Of a DNA stretch of 64,000 nucleotides, positions 1-9,409 are shown in pieces; the first letter of the stretch is position 1, and each line of letters starts with the position of its first letter. The DNA comes from Amycolatopsis acidicola (GTDB taxonomy: Bacteria > Actinomycetota > Actinomycetes > Mycobacteriales > Pseudonocardiaceae), in assembly GCF_007713735.2 (NCBI RefSeq), contig NZ_VMNW02000042.1, forward strand, positions 1-64,000. Direction: 5' to 3'. The notes beneath the pieces were generated by a model. The model was not told the DNA's origin. It was given only the letters and a program-made list of their open reading frames with translations, and made no database searches. The position numbers were made by a program, and so were the translations under genes.

Positions 1-103
1 GGCTCCGGCTCCGGCTCCCGCTCCGGCCCCCGCTCCGGCCCCGGCTCCCGCTCCGGCGCCAGTCCCGCTCCGGCCCCGGCCCCGGCGCCCGGCTCCGGCG
101 GGG
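1..103. repeat. GC-rich GGCTCC/GGCCCC hexamer-type low-complexity tract
   Basis: The left edge is built almost only of degenerate 6-nt units (GGCTCC, CGCTCC, GGCCCC). In one forward frame it reads as alternating Ala-Pro, in another as Gly-Ser. Such tracts usually encode flexible linkers or tails in actinobacterial secreted or multidomain proteins, so it may be the tail of a gene starting left of the window. The tract itself carries no recognisable domain. Confidence 0.7.
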
Positions 104-241
104 AGTTCACCCTTCCCTCGCGCGCATGTTCGCCGCCCCGGCCGCCACCTCACCGTCGCCGCCACCTCACCGTCGCCGCCAGCCACGCCCGGAAAACCCC
201 ATACGCCCGAATGCACCCCATCGCTACGCCAACCGGCCTAA
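2..241 (+). CDS. Possible C-terminal end of an Ala-Pro-rich protein (5' end outside window)
   Basis: The forward frame starting at base 2 is open to a TAA at 239-241. It begins with about nine Ala-Pro pairs and continues as a Pro/Arg-rich tail. Ala-Pro tails of this kind are common at the ends of secreted or envelope proteins in this group. No domain is visible in the 79 codons seen, and the same bases are open in other frames because of their composition, so coding is only a possibility. Confidence 0.22.
   Translation, partial: APAPAPAPAPAPAPAPAPAPVPLRPRPRRPAPAGSSPFPRAHVRRPGRHLTVAATSPSPPATPGKPHTPECTPSLRQPA
141..174. repeat. Two tandem copies of a 17-bp unit
   Basis: The unit GCCGCCACCTCACCGTC occurs at 141-157 and again at 158-174 without change, followed by a further GCCGCC. 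Two copies may reflect slippage. No function is apparent. Confidence 0.75.
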
Positions 242-403
242 GAAATGGCGCAACGTAGTGGTCCTCTCGCGGTCGGTCAAGACATCGCGAGCCACTCCGG
301 CCGGAGCTGATTGTCACACCTCGATCACCAACCGCATTTAATTACTTGTCAGTACAGTCAACTAATGGAGGCGGCAAGCGACTACGAAAGCTGGTGAGGG
401 AAC
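242..403. other. Upstream region of the carboxylic acid reductase gene
   Basis: This stretch is less GC-rich than its surroundings near 335-365 and should hold the promoter of the downstream gene. TTGTCA-like hexamers occur twice, but no -10 box sits at a proper distance. A GAGGG at 396-400 precedes the GTG start at 404. I see no gene or clear operator. Confidence 0.4.
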
Positions 404-3400
404 GTGGGTGCGGCACCCGAGTGGGAGGACGAGCGCGCGGCGCGGTTGAAGGCGAAGCTGCGGGAGACCGATCCGCAGTTCACCGCGCAGCTGCCGGACG
501 AGGCAGTCAAAGCGGCGGCGAGCGAACCGGGTCTCGGGCTCGCGCAGACGGTCGAGCGCATCATGGCCGGGTACGCCGACCGCCCGGCGACCGCCGAGCG
601 CAAGACGGAGCTGGTCACCGATCCGGCCTCGGGCCGCGGCTCGCTTCGCCTGCTGCCCGAGTTCACCACCCGCACCTACGGCGAACTGTGGACGCAGGCG
701 AAGCAGGTGGCCGCCGACTGGGCGGACGCGGGCATCGTGGCGGGCGATTTCGTGGCCACGATCGGCTTCACGAGCAGCAACTACGAGGTGCTGGACCTCG
801 CGGCGACGTATCTCGGCGCGGTTTCCGTGCCGCTGCAGCCGAGCGCGGCCGTGGCCCAGCTGCAGGAGATCGTCGACGAGACCTCGCCCCGGCTGCTCGC
901 GGCGAGTCCGTCCTATTTGGACAAAGCGGTGGAGCTCGCGACGAAGTCGCCGGCACGGCCCCGCTTGCTGGTCTTCGACTACCACCCCGAGGTCGACGAC
1001 GAGCGCGAGACCTTCACGGCCGCCGCCGGGCGCCTCGCGGACGCCGGGATCACCGTGCGCACGCTCGACGAGGTGCTCGAACACGGGAAGTCCCTGCCCG
1101 CCGCGTCTCCGCGCGAACCCGCGCCCGGCGAGGATCCACTCGCGCTGCTGATCTACACCTCCGGCAGCACGGGCGCGCCGAAGGGCGCGATGTATCCGGA
1201 GTCGATGCTGCGCAAGTACTGGACCGGGGAGCTGCCGACCGCCGAGGACGTCCCGGCGATCACCATCAGCTACATGCCGATGAGTCACATGTTCGGCCGC
1301 ACCACGATCGCCGCCACGCTGGGCCGCGGTGGGCTCAACCACTTCACCGCGAAGAGCGATCTGTCGACCTTGTTCGAGGACATCGGCCTCGCGCGGCCCA
1401 CCGAACTGTTCGCGGTGCCACGCATCTTCGACATGCTTTTCCAGGAGTACCAAAGCGAACTCGACCGGCGCGAGCGCGAGTTCGCCGACGAGTCCGAGCT
1501 GGACGCCGCGGTGAAGGCCGACCTGCGGGAGCGGTTCCTCGGTGGCCGGGTCACCAGCGCGCTCGTGGGCAGCGCGCCGATCTCACCCGAGATGAAGTCC
1601 TTCGCCGAGTCCTGCCTCGGGATCCCGCTGAGCGAGGGCTACGGCGCGACCGAGTTCGGCATGGCGGTGTTCGACGACGAGGTCAAGAGCCCGCCGGTGC
1701 TCGAGTACAAGCTCGTGGACGTCCCGGAACTGGGCTACTACGGCACCGACCGGCCGTACCCGCGGGGCGAGCTGCTGCTCAAGAGCGTGAACATGTTCCC
1801 GGGCTACTACAACCGCCCGGAGGTCACCGCCTCGGTCTTCGACGAGGACGGGTTCTACAAGACCGGGGACATCATGGCACTGACCGGCCCCGGCCGGCTG
1901 GTGTACGTGGACCGGCGCAACAACGTGCAGAAGCTGTCACAGGGCGAGTTCGTCACACTGTCCAAAGTGGAGTCCGTGTTCACCGCGAACCCGCTGATCC
2001 GCCAGATCTACGCCTACGGCAGCGGGGACCGGCCCTACCTGCTCGCGGTGATCGTGCCCGCCGAAAGCGCGGTGCGGCAGGCGGGCAGCCCGTCCGAGCT
2101 CAAGACGATGCTGGCCGACGCGCTGCAGCGCACGGCGCGTGAAGCCGGGCTGGAGTCGTACGAGATCCCGCGCGACTTCCTGGTCGAGACCGAACCGTTC
2201 ACCATGGCCAACGGGCTGCTCTCCGACATCCGGAAACTGTTGCGCCCCAGGCTTCGTGAGCGTTACGGCGAGCGGCTCGAGGAGCTGTACACCGAACTTT
2301 CCCGCAGCCAGAACGAAGAACTGCGCGCGCTTCGCCGTGGCGGCCCCGGCCAGCCGGTCTACGAGACGATCACGCGCGCCGCGCAGGCCCTGCTCGGCTG
2401 CTCGAGTTCGGACCTGGACGCCGAAGCGCACTTCACCGACCTGGGTGGCGACTCGCTGTCGGCGCTGACGTTTTCCAAGCTGCTGGGCGAAATCTTCCAC
2501 GTCGAGGTGCCGGTCGGCGTGCTGATCAGCCCCGCGGCGAACCTGCGCTCGATCGCGGACTACGTCGAAACGCAGCGCTCCGCGGAGGGCGGGCGGCCGA
2601 CGTTCGCCTCGGTGCACGGTGAGGACGCCACGGAGATCAGGGCCACCGATCTGAGCCTGGAAAAGTTCCTCCCCGCGGAGACCATCGAAGCGGCCGCGAG
2701 CCTGCCCCGCCCGGAGGGGGAGCCGAAGACGGTGCTGCTGACCGGCGCCACGGGCTACCTCGGCCGGTTCATGTGCATCGACTGGCTGGAGCGGTTCGCC
2801 CAGCACGGCGGGAAACTCGTGTGCATCGTCCGCGGCGCCGACGACGCGGCGGCGTGGCAGCGCCTCGACTCGACCTTCGACACGGGGGACGCCGAACTCA
2901 TCCGGCATTTCCGTGAGCTGGCCGCGAAGCACCTCGAAGTGCTCGCCGGTGACCTCGGCGAACCCGGCCTCGGCCTGGACGAAAAAACCTGGGCGCGGCT
3001 CGCGGACGAGGTCGACGTGATCATGCACCCCGGCGCGCTGGTCAACCACGTGCTCCCCTACGAACAGCTGTTCGGGCCCAACGTGGTCGGCACCGCGGAG
3101 CTGATCCGGCTGGCGGTCACCCGGAAGCTCAAGCCGTTCACCAACGTCTCGACGATCGGCGTCGCCGACCAGGTCGAGCCGGGCAGGTTCGACGAGATCG
3201 CCGACATCCGCGAGCTGAGCGCGGTCCGGCGGCGCAACGACGACTACGCCAACGGCTACTCGATGAGCAAATGGGCAGGCGAAGTGCTGCTGCGCGAAGC
3301 CAACGACCGGTGCGGGCTGCCGGTGGCGGTGTTCCGTTCGGACATGATCCTCACGCACAGCCGCTACACCGGGCAGCTCAACGTGCCGGACATGTTCACC

Positions 3401-3916
3401 CGGCTGATGCTCAGCCTGGTCGCCACCGGGGTCGCGCCGAAGTCCTTCTACCGCACGGGTCCTGACGGAGCCGCACCCAAGGCGCACTACGACGGCCTGC
3501 CCGCGGACTTCAGCGCCGAAGCCGTCAACACCATCGGCGCGCGGCACACCGAGGGCTACCGGACCTATCACGTCCTCAACCCGCACGCCGACGAGATCTC
3601 GCTCGACACGTTCGTCGACTGGCTCGTCGAAGCGGGTTACCCCGTCGACCGCGTCGAGGACTACCAGGACTGGTTGCGCCGCTTCGAAAAGGCGCTGCGC
3701 GAGCTGCCCGAAGCGCAGCGGCGGAACTCGTTGCTGCCGCTGCTGCACGCCTACGAGCAGCCGGCCGAACCGTTGCGGGGCGGGGTGGCACCGGCGACCG
3801 AGTTCCGGAAGACCGTGCAGGCGGACAAGATCGGCGCCGAGGGCGACATCCCGCACCTCGACGCCGAACTGATCGTCAAGTACATCACCGATCTCGAGCA
3901 GCTGGGCCTGCTCTGA
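404..3916 (+). CDS. car: Carboxylic acid reductase (adenylation-carrier-reductase)
   Basis: This enzyme reduces carboxylic acids to aldehydes with ATP and NADPH: the acid is adenylated, loaded on a phosphopantetheine arm and released reductively. The 1170-residue length is typical of the family. An ANL adenylation domain (about 1-640) has the YTSGSTG phosphate loop near residue 250 and EGYGATE near 411. The carrier domain has LGGDSLS with the phosphopantetheine serine at 684. The terminal reductase domain has a TGATGYLG nucleotide-binding loop near 780 and a YxxxK-type motif (YSMSK) near 952. GTG at 404 is chosen because GAGGG lies just upstream. No phosphopantetheinyl transferase gene is nearby, so a host enzyme must activate it. 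The gene stands alone and converges on an MFS gene. Substrate cannot be read from the sequence. Confidence 0.95.
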   Translation: MGAAPEWEDERAARLKAKLRETDPQFTAQLPDEAVKAAASEPGLGLAQTVERIMAGYADRPATAERKTELVTDPASGRGSLRLLPEFTTRTYGELWTQAKQVAADWADAGIVAGDFVATIGFTSSNYEVLDLAATYLGAVSVPLQPSAAVAQLQEIVDETSPRLLAASPSYLDKAVELATKSPARPRLLVFDYHPEVDDERETFTAAAGRLADAGITVRTLDEVLEHGKSLPAASPREPAPGEDPLALLIYTSGSTGAPKGAMYPESMLRKYWTGELPTAEDVPAITISYMPMSHMFGRTTIAATLGRGGLNHFTAKSDLSTLFEDIGLARPTELFAVPRIFDMLFQEYQSELDRREREFADESELDAAVKADLRERFLGGRVTSALVGSAPISPEMKSFAESCLGIPLSEGYGATEFGMAVFDDEVKSPPVLEYKLVDVPELGYYGTDRPYPRGELLLKSVNMFPGYYNRPEVTASVFDEDGFYKTGDIMALTGPGRLVYVDRRNNVQKLSQGEFVTLSKVESVFTANPLIRQIYAYGSGDRPYLLAVIVPAESAVRQAGSPSELKTMLADALQRTAREAGLESYEIPRDFLVETEPFTMANGLLSDIRKLLRPRLRERYGERLEELYTELSRSQNEELRALRRGGPGQPVYETITRAAQALLGCSSSDLDAEAHFTDLGGDSLSALTFSKLLGEIFHVEVPVGVLISPAANLRSIADYVETQRSAEGGRPTFASVHGEDATEIRATDLSLEKFLPAETIEAAASLPRPEGEPKTVLLTGATGYLGRFMCIDWLERFAQHGGKLVCIVRGADDAAAWQRLDSTFDTGDAELIRHFRELAAKHLEVLAGDLGEPGLGLDEKTWARLADEVDVIMHPGALVNHVLPYEQLFGPNVVGTAELIRLAVTRKLKPFTNVSTIGVADQVEPGRFDEIADIRELSAVRRRNDDYANGYSMSKWAGEVLLREANDRCGLPVAVFRSDMILTHSRYTGQLNVPDMFTRLMLSLVATGVAPKSFYRTGPDGAAPKAHYDGLPADFSAEAVNTIGARHTEGYRTYHVLNPHADEISLDTFVDWLVEAGYPVDRVEDYQDWLRRFEKALRELPEAQRRNSLLPLLHAYEQPAEPLRGGVAPATEFRKTVQADKIGAEGDIPHLDAELIVKYITDLEQLGLL

Positions 3917-3928
3917 GACGAAGCCGGA

Positions 3929-3953
3929 CGCCGCGGCCGGAAGGGCCGCGGCG
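3929..3953. terminator. Bidirectional hairpin terminator between car and the MFS gene
   Basis: CGCCGCGGCC (3929-3938) pairs perfectly with GGCCGCGGCG (3944-3953) across a 5-nt loop, between two convergent stop codons. A short T run follows on the plus strand. Confidence 0.75.
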
Positions 3954-3962
3954 CCGAGCTTT

Positions 3963-5453
3963 TCACGCCGGGGCCGCGCCTTCCTGGACCGGTGTGAACT
4001 CGCGTTCCTCGGTGCCCTCGCGCCCTCGCGCGCGCAGGAAGAGCGCGCCGATGAGCAGTGTCCCGAGCGCGATGCAGGCCGAGACCACCAGGCTGGTCGT
4101 GACCCCGGAATCGCTGTAGATGAGCACGCCCGGCAGCGGGGACATCGCGCTGGGAGTCATGATCGCGAACGCGATGATCGGGGTGGCGGCGCCGATCAGG
4201 CCTGCGCTGAGCTCGCCGGCCGAGGACATCGAACCCTGTTCCGCCGCCGGCGATCCCACGATGATCAGGTTCGGCATGGCGGCCAGCGCGAACCCGGTCC
4301 CCGCGCCGAGGATGAGCGCCCCGGTGAGCAGGCCGCCGAACGTGTCGTGCTGGAACGTCAGGAACGCCGCGCCGACGGTGGACAGGCCCAGCCCGATGTA
4401 CATCATGATCCGGCCGCCGGTCCGCTGGATCAGCAGCCCGACCGCGACGGCGCACAGCACGCTCGCGAGCGCCAAGGGCCCGGTGATCAGCGCGTACCGG
4501 CTCGCCGAGTAGCCCAGCCCGTAGGTGCCGCCCAGCTGCCGCGGCGTCTGGGCCATCAGGGCGAGCAGCGTCTGGTTCAACGGGTTCAGCCCGTAGGCGA
4601 CCCCGCCGGTCAGCACGGCGAACAGGATCGTCCGCCGGACGAGGAGCCGCAGGTTGAGGATCGGCTCCCGGATCCGCAGCGCGAAGAACACGTAGACGCC
4701 GAGCAGTACCAGGCCGAGCACGAACAGCCCGATGATGCGGCCGGAACCCCAGCCCCATTCCTGGCCTTTGCTGACACCGAGCAGGATCGAGGTGAGGCCG
4801 GCGGCCAGCAGCACCGCGCCCACGATGTCCACCCGCGCCGGGCGCCGCAGCGGCGACTCGGGCGTGGTCAGCACGATCACCGCGCCCATCACGACCACCC
4901 AGCACAGGTCGAACACGTACACCGAGCGGAACCCGAAGTGGTCGATGAGGTACCCGATGAGGAACGGCGCGCCGATGGAGAGGATGCCCGCGCCGGTGAT
5001 CGACAGACTCGCGCTGAACGGCACCAGCTTCTTCGGGTAGACGTCGCGCATCAGCGAATAGCCGAGGAACATGCACGCGGAGATGAAGCCGTGCAGCACC
5101 TGGCCCAGCACCATCACCCAGAACGCGGGCGCGATCGCCGCCAGCGCGTCGCCCACCACGGCCAGGCCGAGGGAGACGAGCACGAGCCTGCGTTTGCCGT
5201 AGAGGTCGGCGAGTTTGCCGAACAACGGCGCGGACGCCGCGCCGACCAGCGCGTACGCGGTCAGCAGCCAGCCGGCCTGCGTGGTCTGGAAGTGCTCGAT
5301 GATCTGGGGTAGCGCCGTCGTGGTGCCCACGTAGGCGAACGCCACCGCTTCGACCAGGCACAGGATGGCGATGAGGGACAGGACGAGGCGCGGGGTCCAG
5401 CCGGCACTGCCGAACGGACTCCCGGCCGCGGGGGATGAGGAGGTCGAACTCAC
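3963..5453 (-). CDS. MFS transporter, DHA2-like (drug/metabolite exporter type)
   Basis: Integral-membrane major facilitator of 496 residues with many hydrophobic helices, fitting the 14-segment drug:H+ antiporter-2 group. The loop 2-3 motif A is clear (GKLADLYGKRR), and the first helix is followed by TTALPQI as in multidrug exporters. GTG at 5453 is chosen because GGAGGG lies directly upstream; an ATG at 5471 has no such site. Substrate is unknown. It converges on car and has no co-transcribed partner, so a link to aldehyde or acid export is only a guess. Confidence 0.85.
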   Translation of the reverse strand: MSSTSSSPAAGSPFGSAGWTPRLVLSLIAILCLVEAVAFAYVGTTTALPQIIEHFQTTQAGWLLTAYALVGAASAPLFGKLADLYGKRRLVLVSLGLAVVGDALAAIAPAFWVMVLGQVLHGFISACMFLGYSLMRDVYPKKLVPFSASLSITGAGILSIGAPFLIGYLIDHFGFRSVYVFDLCWVVVMGAVIVLTTPESPLRRPARVDIVGAVLLAAGLTSILLGVSKGQEWGWGSGRIIGLFVLGLVLLGVYVFFALRIREPILNLRLLVRRTILFAVLTGGVAYGLNPLNQTLLALMAQTPRQLGGTYGLGYSASRYALITGPLALASVLCAVAVGLLIQRTGGRIMMYIGLGLSTVGAAFLTFQHDTFGGLLTGALILGAGTGFALAAMPNLIIVGSPAAEQGSMSSAGELSAGLIGAATPIIAFAIMTPSAMSPLPGVLIYSDSGVTTSLVVSACIALGTLLIGALFLRARGREGTEEREFTPVQEGAAPA

Positions 5454-5650
5454 GGGGCCCTCCGGACGCATTCGTCGTTGAAGTGAGCGGATAGCCGTGG
5501 CCGAATCGACGTTTCCCTGCCGGGTAACGGTCCGGCGGCACTGGTTGATCTTCGTGTTCCGGTGTGCGGGTGAACTGCTGTCGGCCGTGCTGGGAAAATG
5601 CTGGGAAATTACCGCGGGCGCCACGGTTTCCCGTGACCGTGATCCAGTGC

Positions 5651-5671
5651 GTCCGCCGTGGTCAGGCGGAC
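5651..5671. repeat. Perfect 7-bp inverted repeat upstream of the MFS gene
   Basis: GTCCGCC (5651-5657) and GGCGGAC (5665-5671) are separated by 7 bp. They lie about 200 bp before the MFS start and could be an operator or a hairpin. No regulator gene is adjacent. Confidence 0.4.
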
Positions 5672-5712
5672 TGAGAGGCAGACGCTAGCAGCCTGGATGG
5701 CCGACTCGCAAT

Positions 5713-5797
5713 ATTACCGAGCCGTACTCGCTGAGGTTGGTAAGATTGTTATGTTTTACGGTAATGCCATTTACAGTTACTGGAAATGTCCTTACCA
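5713..5797. repeat. AT-rich patch with two interleaved inverted repeats
   Basis: About 90 bp far richer in A/T than the rest of the window. ATTACCG (5713-5719) mirrors CGGTAAT (5759-5765), and TGGTAAG (5738-5744) mirrors CTTACCA (5791-5797). The pairs interleave, so they cannot all form simple nested stems. The patch lies in the 570-bp gene-free interval 5454-6023, next to a gene relic, and may be a leftover promoter or a junction of acquired DNA. Confidence 0.5.
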
Positions 5798-5890
5798 GTG
5801 AGTTCGGGGCCGGCGTGAAGACCGAGGCAGCTCCGCGTCATCCCGGCCGGACGGCACCGGCCCGGGTTTGGCTGGGCACTGGTGGGAAGG

Positions 5891-6023
5891 GTGACGGCCG
5901 CGGGTGACGAGGTGGTCGCACTCGGCCCGCGGATCCGGGGCAACGCCATCGCCCCCGGCTAGATCGGCACGCCGACGTTCGAACACCCCTCCCTGGCCGC
6001 CGCCTGCCTCGCGTCGGCCAGGG
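5891..6023 (+). pseudogene. Short relic of a short-chain dehydrogenase/reductase gene
   Basis: From GTG 5891 the forward frame reads a stretch matching the typical SDR segment GIRVNAIAPGxIxTP: IRGNAIAPG, then an in-frame TAG at 5960-5962, then IGTPTFEHP. Only some 25 residues around this conserved loop are recognisable. There is no Rossmann start and no Tyr-Lys motif, and the frame runs into the 3' end of the opposite-strand gene. It is best read as a decayed fragment; chance similarity is possible. Confidence 0.4.
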
Positions 6024-7376
6024 TCAGATAGCCTTGCCGGGGTTGAGAATGCCCCGCGGATCGAACAGCCGCTTGACCGAGTGGTGCAGGGCCAGCGTGT
6101 CCGGGCTGAGTTCGCCGGGCAGCCACTTTCGTTTGAGGACACCGACTCCGTGCTCGCCGGTCAGCGTTCCGCCCAGGCGCAGCGCGGTCTCGAACACCTC
6201 GCCGGCGGCGGCCCACACCGCTTCGGGGATCTCGGCGGCGGCGCGGTCGATCACGAAGATCGGGTGCAGGTTGCCGTCCCCGGCGTGGGCGAGGGTGGCG
6301 GCGGTGACGCCGTGCCGCCGGGTGATCGCGGCGATCGCGGCGACGGCCTCGGCCAGACGCGCCCGCGGCACGGCGATGTCCTCGATGAGCACCCGGCCCT
6401 GCTTTTCCAGGGACGGCAACGCGAAGCGGCGCGCGGCGAGCAGTTCGCCCGCGACCGCCGGGTCGGTGGTGACCTCGACGCCGGTGGCCAGCGGGGCGAG
6501 ATCCGCACGCACGAGTTCCGCTTCCGCGCCCGCGCCGTGCCCGTCTGTCTGCACCAGCAGAAACGCGGCACCCCTTGCCCGGAAGGACGTGTTCTGCGCG
6601 GCGTCGACGGCTTCGAGCGCGTCGGCGTCGAGCAGTTCCGCGATAGCGGGCTGCACCCGCAACCGTCCCACTGCCGCGGCGGCTTTCTCGACGCTGTCGA
6701 AGAAAGCGGCGACGGTCGCGGTCTCCGCCGGCGCCGGGCGCAGCCGCACGGTGGCCGACGTGACGACGCCGAGCGTGCCTTCGGAACCGACGAACAGCCC
6801 GGTGAGGTCGTAGCCCGTTACGCCCTTGACCGTGCGCCGCCCGGTCCGCACGACTCGCCCGTCCGCGAGCACGACTTCCAGTCCCAGCACCGAATCGCGG
6901 GTCACGCCGTACTTCGCGCAGCGCAGGCCGCCCGCGTTCGTCGCGATGTTGCCGCCGATGGTGGAAATCTCCACGCTGGCAGGGTCCGGGGCGTAACGCA
7001 GGCCGTGCTCCCCCGCCGCGCGATCGAGTTCCGCGGTCACCACGCCGGGTTGCACGACCGCGAGCTGATCGGCGGCGGACAGCTCGGTGATGGCGTTGAG
7101 CGCCGCGGTGGACAGCACCAGTTCCCCGGCGGTCGCCGTGGCGGCGCCGGAAAGTCCCGTGCCCGCGCCCCGCACCACGACCGGCGTGCCGGTCTCGTTC
7201 GCGACTTCCAGCACCGCCTGCACTTCGGCGGTGCTGCGGGGTGTGACCACCGCGGACGGCAGCCCCGCGGGCTCCCAGCCTGAGCGGTCGTGCCGGTGCG
7301 CGCGGAGGCTGTCGTCGTCGAGCAGCAGCCGGTCCGCGGGCAGCCTGTCGGCGAGCCGCGACGCGACATCACGCAT
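6024..7376 (-). CDS. FAD-linked oxidase, GlcD / D-lactate dehydrogenase-like
   Basis: Flavoprotein of about 450 residues related to glycolate oxidase subunit GlcD and D-2-hydroxyacid dehydrogenases, which oxidise 2-hydroxy acids. The N-terminal PCMH-type FAD domain has VVRGAGTGLSG near residue 65 and a TIGGNIATNAGG stretch near 140. The C-terminal cap holds HAGDGNLHP and GEHGVGVLKR. It is the last gene of the organosulfur operon. ATG 7376 overlaps the preceding monooxygenase stop by 8 bp; an in-frame GTG at 7388 is an alternative. It may oxidise a hydroxy acid left after C-S cleavage; that role is inferred from position only. Confidence 0.85.
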   Translation of the reverse strand: MRDVASRLADRLPADRLLLDDDSLRAHRHDRSGWEPAGLPSAVVTPRSTAEVQAVLEVANETGTPVVVRGAGTGLSGAATATAGELVLSTAALNAITELSAADQLAVVQPGVVTAELDRAAGEHGLRYAPDPASVEISTIGGNIATNAGGLRCAKYGVTRDSVLGLEVVLADGRVVRTGRRTVKGVTGYDLTGLFVGSEGTLGVVTSATVRLRPAPAETATVAAFFDSVEKAAAAVGRLRVQPAIAELLDADALEAVDAAQNTSFRARGAAFLLVQTDGHGAGAEAELVRADLAPLATGVEVTTDPAVAGELLAARRFALPSLEKQGRVLIEDIAVPRARLAEAVAAIAAITRRHGVTAATLAHAGDGNLHPIFVIDRAAAEIPEAVWAAAGEVFETALRLGGTLTGEHGVGVLKRKWLPGELSPDTLALHHSVKRLFDPRGILNPGKAI

Positions 7377-8448
7377 GAACGGGCTCACGGCGATGGGCGA
7401 GTTCCTGGCGCACCAACGGAAGCACGTACCGGGCGAGGTCGACGGCGTCGTTCAGCGGGTCGTAACCGCGGATCGACAGCAGCTCGCACCCGATGTCCAC
7501 GTAGTCCAGCAACGCCTTCGCGACCGTCTCGTAACTGCCCACGAGCGCCGTCGAGCTGCCGGCGCCGGACGTTGCCGAGGCCGTCGGAGTCCACAATGCA
7601 CGGTCGTGGCGTTCGCCCTTCGCGGCCACGTCGAGCAGGCGCTGGGAGCCGACGTTCTGCGGCGCGGCCGTGTTGACCGACTTCGGGACGTAGTTCCCCT
7701 TGATACCGCCCAGAATCCGCCCGGCCCGCTCCCACGCGAGCTCGTCCGTCGCGGCGGTGATGGGCCGGAACGACACCCAGATCCGCGGATGTGGACGGCC
7801 GGCGGCATCGGCGTAGGCGTTCACCGACGCGATCTGCTGCGCGGTCTCGGCGAGCGGCTCGCCCCAGAGACCGAACACGTCGCCCTCCTCGCCGCCGAGT
7901 TTGTACGCCGCCTCGGAGGACCCGCCGACCGAGACGGTCAGGCCGCGATTGACCGGCAGCACGGACGACGAGTAGTTCTCGAACCGGTAGTAGGTGCCGT
8001 CGTGGTCGAAGGGCTCGGAGCTGGCCCAGGCGCGCCGCAGGATGCGGATGTACTCGCCCGCCCGCGCGTACCGGTCGTCCTTGGCCAGGTAGTCCCCCTC
8101 GCGCCGCTGCTCGGTGTCGTTGCCCCCGGCCAGGAAGTGGATGCCCAGCCGCCCTTCCGACAACTGGTCGAGTGTGGCGAAAAGCCGCGAGGCGTTGGTG
8201 GGGAACACGACCCCGGGCCGGTGCGCGAGCATGACCTTGAGCCGCTCGGTGCGGCCCAGGACCGTGGCGGCCAGCTGGGTCGCCTCGGGGGACGCGGACG
8301 CGTACGGCACGAGCGTCCAGTCGAAACCGCCTTCGTCGTACGCTCTGGCGAACTTCTTGAGGTAGCCGAGGTCGACCGCGGGCCCTCCCGGCCGCGCGGT
8401 TTCGCTGTAGTAGCTAGCGCCGATCATGCCGACGAATTCGACAGCCAT
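7369..8448 (-). CDS. LLM-class flavin monooxygenase, alkanesulfonate monooxygenase (SsuD)-like, copy 1
   Basis: Bacterial-luciferase-fold FMNH2-dependent monooxygenase of 359 residues. The family cleaves sulfonates to sulfite plus aldehyde with O2 and reduced flavin from a separate reductase. Family features are HRPGVVFPTNASR near residue 76 and the LAGGNDTEQRREGDYL segment near 105. The start has AAGGAG 6 bp upstream. It follows a binding-protein gene by 10 bp. The last third is very close to the copy at 9402-10499, and both end in REPVHA, so the two arose by duplication. No flavin reductase is in the window. Confidence 0.9.
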   Translation of the reverse strand: MAVEFVGMIGASYYSETARPGGPAVDLGYLKKFARAYDEGGFDWTLVPYASASPEATQLAATVLGRTERLKVMLAHRPGVVFPTNASRLFATLDQLSEGRLGIHFLAGGNDTEQRREGDYLAKDDRYARAGEYIRILRRAWASSEPFDHDGTYYRFENYSSSVLPVNRGLTVSVGGSSEAAYKLGGEEGDVFGLWGEPLAETAQQIASVNAYADAAGRPHPRIWVSFRPITAATDELAWERAGRILGGIKGNYVPKSVNTAAPQNVGSQRLLDVAAKGERHDRALWTPTASATSGAGSSTALVGSYETVAKALLDYVDIGCELLSIRGYDPLNDAVDLARYVLPLVRQELAHRREPVHA

Positions 8449-8458
8449 GGGGTTCTCC

Positions 8459-9409
8459 TTACTGCGCGGGATAGACGGCGCCGTCCACGAGCGGCGCCAC
8501 GGTGACAGCCTTGGGCAGCACGCCGATGGAGGTCATGAGGTCGTTGACCGACTGGATCGTGCCCGTCACCGCGGGCGTGACCGGGCCGACGACGCCCTGG
8601 CCCTGGCTGACCACCACGGACGCGGTGGTTTCGGGGATCTTGTTCGCCGTGGCGTAGAGCGAGGTGTACTCGGCCTGGTGCGCGCCGGCCCACTCATACG
8701 CGGTGCCGAGCCGCTTGAGGACGTCACCGAGCGCGGTCTTCTTGGCCTGGTCGTCGAGCGCGGCGGGCAGGGCGGAGACGAGCATGAGTCCGCTGGTCCG
8801 GCCGTCACGTCCGTCGGCGAGTACGCGCCCGCCCTGACTCTTCGCCGTTTCCGCGTAGATCCCGTTGGTGGCCCACGCGTCGATCTGCCCGGACGCGAAC
8901 GCCGCCTGCGCGTCGGCGAAGGCGAGGTAGCGCACGTGCACGTCGCGGTAGCTCAACCCGTTGTCCTGCAACACTTTCGCGAGCAGGTATTCGGCGATCC
9001 CGCCGCGGGCGGAGGACACCACGACGTCCTTGCCCTTGAGGTCGGCGACAGTGCGGATCGGCGAGTTCCCCCGCACCATCAGGGAGCTGTTCGACCCGTC
9101 GCCCTGGATCGCGCCCACCAGCTTCGCCTGCAGGCCACCGGAAAGCGCTTGCAGCGTGGTCAGGTCGGCGGCCCAGGCGGCATCGACCTGACCGGCGCCC
9201 ATGGCCTGGAACAGCGTGGCGCCGCTGCGGAACTCGGCCCACTTCACGGTGTAGCCGGTGCCGTCGAACGCGTGGCTGGCGTTCGCCAGGGTCTGCAGGG
9301 TGCCCTGCTGGTCACCGAGGACGATCGTGGTGCCGCCGGACGCGCCGCCGGTGGCGCATCCGGTCAGCAGCAGCACGACACCCGCCAGCAGCGCGGCGGT
9401 TCTACGCAT
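8459..9409 (-). CDS. Sulfonate-type ABC transporter substrate-binding lipoprotein, copy 1
   Basis: Lipid-anchored periplasmic-type binding protein (SsuA/TauA group) of 316 residues. It has a short n-region (MRRT), a hydrophobic core and an LLTGC lipobox, with Cys18 as the lipidation site. Internal features are KWAEF, LFQAM and VADLKGKDVVVSS, as in sulfonate- and taurine-binding proteins. ATG 9409 overlaps the upstream monooxygenase stop by 8 bp. It is a close paralogue of the protein at 10519-11577. No permease of its own is present, so it probably feeds the shared pair at 11567-13128. Confidence 0.88.
   Translation of the reverse strand: MRRTAALLAGVVLLLTGCATGGASGGTTIVLGDQQGTLQTLANASHAFDGTGYTVKWAEFRSGATLFQAMGAGQVDAAWAADLTTLQALSGGLQAKLVGAIQGDGSNSSLMVRGNSPIRTVADLKGKDVVVSSARGGIAEYLLAKVLQDNGLSYRDVHVRYLAFADAQAAFASGQIDAWATNGIYAETAKSQGGRVLADGRDGRTSGLMLVSALPAALDDQAKKTALGDVLKRLGTAYEWAGAHQAEYTSLYATANKIPETTASVVVSQGQGVVGPVTPAVTGTIQSVNDLMTSIGVLPKAVTVAPLVDGAVYPAQ

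Noticed and set aside
346-2142. Long open frame in another register over the reductase gene, plus many long antisense frames in the window
   Set aside because: High-GC codon use leaves several frames open. The rejected ones are Arg/Ala/Pro-rich, lack domains and lie over well-supported genes.
404-3916. Non-ribosomal peptide synthetase module
   Set aside because: There is no condensation domain, and the adenylation-carrier-reductase order and length are those of carboxylic acid reductases.
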